Positions 1 through 3,957 of a stretch of DNA of 6,823 bases are shown piece by piece. The number at the start of each line of letters is the position of its first letter. Position 1 is the stretch's first letter. This DNA comes from an uncultured Anaerolineae bacterium (lineage in GTDB: Bacteria; Chloroflexota; Anaerolineae; Anaerolineales; Villigracilaceae), in assembly GCA_903854805.1 (NCBI GenBank), contig CAINXK010000380.1, forward strand, positions 1 to 6,823, read 5' to 3'. The notes below the pieces were generated by a model. It was not told where the DNA came from. It saw only the letters and a program-made list of their open reading frames with translations, and searched no databases. The position numbers and the translations under genes were made by a program.

Positions 1-143
1 CTACACAAACATCGCGGCTGAATTCAGCAAACACCCGTCCTGATAAAGCAGAGATCTGCCAGCGATGAACACTACAGTCTGACTTATCCAACCACCTTGC
101 GCGCTGTCAGCCAGGGAGCGCGTCCAAACCAGGAGATGATTTA

Positions 144-458
144 ATGGTAGAAGTACACATGACTTGGGATTTTGTACCGGGCGTAGATCAACAAGCCTAT
201 AATGCCTGGGCAAAAAAAGCAATCGGCACAGTCTTACAACAGCCAGGGATCCTTGAATTCCGGGCTCATCGCAACCTTTGCGGCAGCCCAATGGTCCTGG
301 TTGTGACCGATTTTGAATCGGCAGCAGACTGGGGTAATTTTGCTGAGAAAGTCTGGCCGGCACTTGAGTCCGAGGTACACCCCTATGTAACAAATATCAA
401 GTACACTCTCTGGGGAACCTCGCCAGTGGTACCCAAGCCACTGCATCCGGCTAAATAG
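144..458 (+). CDS. Small dimeric alpha/beta-barrel (ABM-like) protein
   Basis: A complete 104-residue protein. AGGAGA at 131-136 lies 7 bases before the ATG and fixes this start. The order of segments fits one ferredoxin-like alpha+beta unit of the antibiotic biosynthesis monooxygenase (ABM) / dimeric alpha-beta barrel superfamily. A first strand (VEVHMTWDFVPG, about 2-13) is followed by a helix (about 17-33), a 'GILEFRAHRN' strand (about 35-44), a 'SPMVLVVTDFES' strand (about 48-59), a second helix starting 'ADWGNFAEKVWPAL', and a last strand ending 'IKYTLWG'. Such proteins usually act as cytoplasmic dimers. Some are small oxygenases or haem-degrading enzymes, but many have no known substrate. 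I see no signal peptide and no residue set that identifies a reaction, so no function is assigned. It appears to be a single-gene unit, with a hairpin resembling a terminator 25 bases after its stop. The gene is near certain, the fold likely, the role unknown. Confidence 0.8.
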   Translation: MVEVHMTWDFVPGVDQQAYNAWAKKAIGTVLQQPGILEFRAHRNLCGSPMVLVVTDFESAADWGNFAEKVWPALESEVHPYVTNIKYTLWGTSPVVPKPLHPAK

Positions 459-482
459 GATTTATAGCAGGACGGGTAATCC

Positions 483-518
483 GAAATTCCATCTTCCGGC
501 TGCGGGCGATGGAATTTC
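483..518 (+). terminator. Probable intrinsic terminator after the ABM-like gene
   Basis: GAAATTCCATC (483-493) and GATGGAATTTC (508-518) form a perfect 11-bp inverted repeat around a 14-base loop. CCG/CGG inside the loop (496-498/503-505) can extend the structure. It begins 25 bases after the stop codon at 458. The following bases (CAATTTATT) are T-rich but broken, so the U-tract is imperfect. Because the arms are themselves A/T-rich at the base, the element may act in either direction. A second, shorter G/C-rich hairpin (528-532/542-546, GCCGG/CCGGC) follows directly. Confidence 0.6.
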
Positions 519-773
519 AATTTATTGGCCGGAATAGCCTGCCGGCTGCTACCAGCAACCAGAAACAATATCGAAAGGTTTACCAAAATCCGCATAAAAA
601 AAGTAGTACACCGTTTTTTGTGGGCAAAACCAACCCGGACAGACCCCTATCCGGTATTCAGGGATAAATAATAAAGCCCATCCATCGACCCGCATCCAGA
701 TCCAGTTTGATACCATTTTGAGACACGCCCGCTGATCCGCTACAGAATGAGATAAAATTGAAGCGGAGGGAAT
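519..773. other. Intergenic stretch with no supported gene
   Basis: Forward frames here are short and broken by stops, and no peptide is recognisable. It holds two small inverted repeats: GCCGG/CCGGC (528-546) and CCGGA/TCCGG (635-654). It also has an A7 run (596-602) and a T6 run (614-619). A weak promoter-like pair lies near its end: TTGAGA at 718-723, a 17-base gap, then TACAGA at 741-746, which matches the -10 consensus poorly. Transcription from there would leave a leader of about 20 bases containing the GGAGG (765-769) of the next gene. I treat the promoter only as a possibility. Confidence 0.4.
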
Positions 774-1265
774 ATGTCCATAAAAATGCAAACCGCACCC
801 GATTTTGAATTGTCCGATATGCATGGAGACCGTGTACGTGCATCTCAGTTTCTGGATCAAAAGAATGTCCTTTTGATCTTCCTGCGCGGGTTCATGTGAC
901 CCTACTGCCGGGCACATCTCGCGCGCCTGCGCGACGAGATGGCAGCCTTCACCGCGCGTGACGCGGTCATCATTACAATTGGCCCGGATGGGCCCAAATC
1001 TTTCCTACGCTTTTGGGAAAGCGAAAAAATACCTTTCATTGGTTTGCCCGATCCGCAGCATAAGGTGGCCGATCTTTACGGACAGGAATGGAACCTTTTC
1101 AAACTTGGACGCGTGCCAGCCTTGTTATTGATCGATAAAAAAGGTCAGATCCGTTACCAGCACTACAGCGACTCGATGTCTGATATCCCCGAGAACAAGC
1201 TTGTGTTGGCGATGCTGGATAAGATGAACGAAAAACAGGTTCAGCCCAGCGCTGCATCGGTTTAG
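774..1265 (+). CDS. Peroxiredoxin-like selenoprotein (AhpC/TSA, Sec at residue 42)
   Basis: The frame opens at ATG 774, 4 bases after GGAGG (765-769), and runs to TAG at 1263-1265. It is 163 residues long if the TGA at 897-899 is read as selenocysteine. The N-terminus (APDFELSDMHGDRV, 8-21) is the usual redoxin opening. The next segment reads LLIFLRGFM-U-PYCRAHLARL (about 33-52), where related PRX-like proteins have 'RG..CPYC'. U42 therefore takes the place of the first active-site Cys, and C45 is the only cysteine in the protein. The thioredoxin-fold remainder is intact: IITIGPDGP, IPFIGLPDP, and a cis-Pro segment GRVPALLLIDKKGQIRY. The likely role is thiol-dependent peroxide reduction or disulfide exchange in the cytoplasm. 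A strong hairpin just after the TGA fits a bacterial SECIS. Alternatives are a nonsense-mutated pseudogene or a sequencing error (TGC/TGT to TGA), but no other damage is seen. ATG 939 is internal, downstream of the active site, and is not a credible start. Confidence 0.82.
897..899 (+). other. In-frame UGA read as selenocysteine (Sec42)
   Basis: This is the only in-frame stop between ATG 774 and TAG 1263. It falls at the first position of the CxxC-type motif (U-P-Y-C). Coding similarity to the redoxin family continues without a frame change on both sides. The position, rather than the mere presence of the stop, is the main evidence for recoding. Insertion needs SelA, SelB, SelC and SelD, none of which lies in this window. 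Confidence 0.8.
905..945 (+). promoter_or_regulatory. Candidate bacterial SECIS hairpin downstream of UGA
   Basis: The hairpin core is 916-940. In one register ATCTCG pairs with CGAGAT (916-921/935-940), and CGCG with CGCG (922-925/930-933), with A934 bulged and a CCUG loop. In another register ATCT/AGAT (916-919/937-940) is followed by a 3-base bulge (934-936) and CGCGC/GCGCG (920-924/929-933), closing a GCCU loop whose first base is G. The second form meets the bSECIS expectation of a G in the first two loop bases. A lower stem CTGCC/GGCAG (905-909/941-945) closes the whole. The core starts 17 bases after the UGA, within the usual bacterial spacing. The region is G/C-rich, so some pairing could be chance. 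Confidence 0.65.
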
Positions 1266-1461
1266 CTTATCACCATTCTAATCTTTGCAATACGGCGATC
1301 AGCGTACGCTTGCAGGAAATCGTGGCACTGATTAAGATCTTCGCTGGATACCGTTGCGTAAATATGAAAAATCAGTAGTAGCCGAGATAGTGATTACTTC
1401 GTTAGCAGGCCCTGGCGTGAAATACCCCCAGGCGGTGGTTTCTTGACTTTACAGGTGAAAA

Positions 1462-2505
1462 ATGAAAATGGGAAACATAGCCTTCCTCGGCTCAGGAGAA
1501 ACATCCCTGGCCGGTGGGCGCATCTTTGAACAGCTCGCGCGACAGATTTCCGGTCCGCTGCGGATTGCTGTATTGGAAACACCCGCCGGGTTCGAGCTAA
1601 ATTCGGGCCAGGTGGCTGGAAAAGTGGTCGATTTTCTCAGAACTCGCCTGGGCAACTATCATCCACAAGTGGATGTGATCTCGGCCCGCAAAAAAGGTGG
1701 GCTCTTCAGCCCGGACGATCCCGAAATCTGCGCCCCACTCTTACGGGCCAATATGATCTTTATGGGGCCGGGCAGCCCAACCTATGCCATCCGACAGCTG
1801 CAAGGCAGCCTGGCCTGGGAGCTGATCCGCGCCCGGCATCGCATGGGAGCCACACTCGTGTTCTCCAGCGCTGCTACAATCGCCGTGGGAGCCTTTGGCC
1901 TGCCAGTTTACGAAATATACAAGGTCGGATTGGATGTGCACACCGTGCCAGGCCTGGACTTTTTCGCAGACCTGGAAACCCCGCTTTCCATCGTCCCACA
2001 CTGGAACAATACCGATGGCGGCGCGGATGTTGACACCAGTCGCTGTTTCATTGGGATGGAACGTTTTAGCGAATGGTGCGCAGCACTGCCCGTCGACCAC
2101 ACCGTGCTTGGATTGGACGAACACACCGGCATCATTATGGATTTTGCGCGGCGCGAATGCCAGGTGATGGGAGTCAGTTCCGTCTCGTTGGTGCGCGCCT
2201 GTAACCCACAAATCCATCCATCCGGCAGCACCTTCCCGCTTTCAGAAATCGGGCCGTTGCTGGATCCGCTCCCGGCTTCAAGTGGCATCTCTGAAACAGC
2301 CTGGGCACTGGCGTTGAACACGCCAGAACCGGAAACAGCGGACCCACAGACCGCGCCGCTTGCGGTGCAGACCCTGGCCGAGGCTCGCCATGCCGCCCGT
2401 ACCCGCAAGGATTGGGCCGCTTCTGACGATCTGCGCCGGCAGATTGCGGACCTGGGCTGGAGTGTGCAGGATACCGCTCAAGGCTGGAATCTTCTCAGGA
2501 GCTAA
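1462..2505 (+). CDS. Cyanophycinase/peptidase S51-like protein with CysRS-type C-terminal tail
   Basis: 347 residues. The start is ATG 1462, behind a weak AGGTG (1453-1457). ATG 1468 (Met3) is an alternative with better spacing. The N-terminal domain (about 4-265) has the class I glutamine-amidotransferase-like fold of the S51 family. Visible segments are IAFLGSGETS (6-15), the MGPGSPTYAIRQL loop (101-113), the nucleophile-elbow segment LVFSSAAT (132-139) with Ser136 aligned to the catalytic Ser of GxSAGA, PHWNNTDGG (179-187) with a candidate catalytic His180, and LGLDEHTGIIMD (216-227), resembling the 'GIDExTA' segment of cyanophycinases. After an Ala/Pro/Glu linker, the last 45 or so residues (RKDWAASDDLRRQIADLGW then VQDTAQGWNL) resemble the C-terminal helical tail of cysteinyl-tRNA synthetases. 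It may be a cytoplasmic Ser hydrolase, but the elbow lacks both canonical glycines, so activity and substrate are uncertain. Confidence 0.85.
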   Translation: MKMGNIAFLGSGETSLAGGRIFEQLARQISGPLRIAVLETPAGFELNSGQVAGKVVDFLRTRLGNYHPQVDVISARKKGGLFSPDDPEICAPLLRANMIFMGPGSPTYAIRQLQGSLAWELIRARHRMGATLVFSSAATIAVGAFGLPVYEIYKVGLDVHTVPGLDFFADLETPLSIVPHWNNTDGGADVDTSRCFIGMERFSEWCAALPVDHTVLGLDEHTGIIMDFARRECQVMGVSSVSLVRACNPQIHPSGSTFPLSEIGPLLDPLPASSGISETAWALALNTPEPETADPQTAPLAVQTLAEARHAARTRKDWAASDDLRRQIADLGWSVQDTAQGWNLLRS

Positions 2506-2589
2506 TCAGCTCACCGGCCTCGATGGAATTGTTAACTTCAACAGCAGCTGCCAGACCGCAAGAACGTCCGGAGAAATTTAAGTTACAAT

Positions 2590-2603
2590 AGAATAAGTAT
2601 TCT
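2590..2603. promoter_or_regulatory. 14-bp palindrome between a -10-like box and the PyNP start
   Basis: AGAATA-AG-TATTCT is a perfect inverted repeat with 6-base arms and a 2-base centre. It follows directly after TACAAT (2584-2589), a fair -10 match, and ends one base before the AGGAG (2605-2609) of the phosphorylase gene. It could be an operator at the transcription start. I see no convincing -35 box 17 bases upstream, so both promoter and operator are tentative. Confidence 0.3.
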
Positions 2604-2613
2604 CAGGAGTGTC

Positions 2614-3909
2614 ATGCGTAGTATCGATATCATTATTAAAAAACGCGATAAACAAGAACTAAGCCCGGAAGAGATCGACTTTTTCGTCCAGGGCTATACC
2701 CGTGGCGAAATAACCGATTACCAGGCTTCAGCCTGGGCCATGGCTGTTTTACTCAATGGGATGACTGCACGCGAGACCACCGACCTGACGCTTTCCATGG
2801 CGCGCTCGGGCCAGATCCTGGACCTGGCAGATATCGTCGATGTGGCCGTGGACAAACATTCCACCGGCGGAGTGGGTGATAAAACCACCCTGGCCGTCCT
2901 GCCCATCGTGGCTGCCTGCGGCCTGCCGTGTGGCAAGATGTCTGGACGCGGGCTGGGATTCAGCGGCGGTACACTGGACAAGTTGGAATCCATCCCCGGT
3001 TACCGGGTCAACCTGAGCACGGAAGAATTCAAACAGCAATTAAAAGAAATAGGCATTGTGCTGACCGGTCAATCTCTAGATTTGGCGCCGGCGGATGGCA
3101 AGTTCTACGCCTTGCGAGATGTAACCGGCACGGTCCAATCCATCCCACTGATCGCATCATCGATCATGAGCAAGAAAATCGCCGCCGGGGCTACCGCCAT
3201 CGTGCTGGATGTCAAAACCGGGTTGGGCGCTTTTATGCAGACTCTGGATGAAACCCGCGAGCTGGCAAAAACCATGGTTGCCATCGGCGAACTGGCCGGT
3301 CGCAAAGTAATGACCTTGCTTTCGGATATGAATCAGCCGCTCGGCTTTGCCGTCGGCAATGTTCTGGAAGTCAAAGAAGCCATCGATGTACTGCATGGAG
3401 CTGGTCCGGCCGATTTTCGCGAACATTGCCTGGTAGCCTGCCAACACATGCTTGTGCTGGGCGGCCGCGCAACCGATCTGGAATCCGCCCGTCAACTGGC
3501 CGAGGCAGTCATACAAGATGGCAGTGCCTTTGAGAAGTTCCGGCAGCTGGTGATAGCCCAGGCTGGGGATGTATCATTCATCGACCAACCTGATAAAATG
3601 GAGAAAGCGCTTTTCGTGGAAGTCGTCGCAGCGCCGGTATCTGGTTATCTGGCCCAGATCCATGCCCGCCTGATCGGTGAAGCCGCTGTGGACCTGGGTG
3701 CCGGACGCGCAAAAAAAGGCGACTTGATCGATCATGCAGTTGGTTTTGAAATCTTACATAAAGTTGGCGAGTATATCCAGGCCGGTGAACCGCTCTGCAT
3801 TGTGCACGCCAACGATCGTGAAAAGCTCAATCGGGCCAGGGAAGCAGTCCTGGCGGCACACACATTCAGCCAGACCGCCGTCAAGCCCCTGCCCTTGTTC
3901 TATAACTAA
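2614..3909 (+). CDS. pdp: Pyrimidine-nucleoside phosphorylase
   Basis: 431 residues, the normal length for bacterial pyrimidine/thymidine phosphorylases. It starts at ATG 2614, 4 bases after AGGAG. The enzyme splits uridine, thymidine or deoxyuridine with phosphate into base and (deoxy)ribose-1-phosphate, in cytoplasmic nucleoside salvage. The order is: a helical N-terminal domain (1-70), the phosphate-binding loop KHSTGGVGDK (81-90), the family signature SGRGLGFSGGTLDKLE (110-125), the catalytic Arg168 (in ALRDV) and Ser183/Lys187 (in ASSIMSKK), and the C-terminal PYNP_C domain (about 345-420). By family numbering His82, Arg168, Ser183 and Lys187 are all kept. Lys108 before MSGRG is the residue seen in broad-specificity PyNPs rather than the Met of E. 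coli DeoA-type thymidine phosphorylases, so I prefer pdp over deoA. The usual His-Thr of the signature is Phe116-Ser117 here. The TPR gene follows after 48 bases and may be co-transcribed. Confidence 0.93.
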   Translation: MRSIDIIIKKRDKQELSPEEIDFFVQGYTRGEITDYQASAWAMAVLLNGMTARETTDLTLSMARSGQILDLADIVDVAVDKHSTGGVGDKTTLAVLPIVAACGLPCGKMSGRGLGFSGGTLDKLESIPGYRVNLSTEEFKQQLKEIGIVLTGQSLDLAPADGKFYALRDVTGTVQSIPLIASSIMSKKIAAGATAIVLDVKTGLGAFMQTLDETRELAKTMVAIGELAGRKVMTLLSDMNQPLGFAVGNVLEVKEAIDVLHGAGPADFREHCLVACQHMLVLGGRATDLESARQLAEAVIQDGSAFEKFRQLVIAQAGDVSFIDQPDKMEKALFVEVVAAPVSGYLAQIHARLIGEAAVDLGAGRAKKGDLIDHAVGFEILHKVGEYIQAGEPLCIVHANDREKLNRAREAVLAAHTFSQTAVKPLPLFYN

Positions 3910-3957
3910 ACTTGTCGCTTATCAGAGTTTGGTGCCTCTTGAAACTGGAGTTCTGCC

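Noticed and set aside
2..43. Tail of an upstream gene (YTNIAAEFSKHPS then TGA)
   Set aside because: Plausible, but thirteen residues are too few to support a call, and another frame is also open to 68.
100..122. CGCGCT/AGCGCG inverted repeat just before the first gene as a riboswitch or terminator
   Set aside because: Only 6 bp with an 11-base loop, no T-tract and no match to a known riboswitch that I recognise.
1..393. 130-residue open frame on the minus strand, running off the left edge
   Set aside because: Antisense to the ABM-like gene, with low-complexity, shadow-like composition and no family resemblance.
774..899. Reading the TGA as ordinary pseudogenisation
   Set aside because: It is still possible, but the stop falls exactly on the catalytic Cys position, no other lesion is present, and a SECIS-like hairpin follows. 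Recoding explains more.
549..917. 122-residue open frame on the minus strand
   Set aside because: It overlaps the start of the selenoprotein gene in antisense, has no recognisable domain, and has no convincing upstream signals.
939..1265. A separate 108-residue redoxin gene starting at ATG 939
   Set aside because: It lacks the N-terminal strand and the active site, has no good ribosome binding site, and is simply the part of the selenoprotein frame after the TGA.
1286..1314. Hairpin TGCAA/TTGCA after the selenoprotein gene, containing the palindrome AGCGTACGCT (1301-1310), as a terminator
   Set aside because: Short arms, a large interrupted loop and no T-tract. It could be chance.
1741..2408. 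Long minus-strand frames (158 and 166 residues) opposite the S51-like gene
   Set aside because: They are shadows produced by codon bias in the real + strand gene, and the two overlap each other in different frames.
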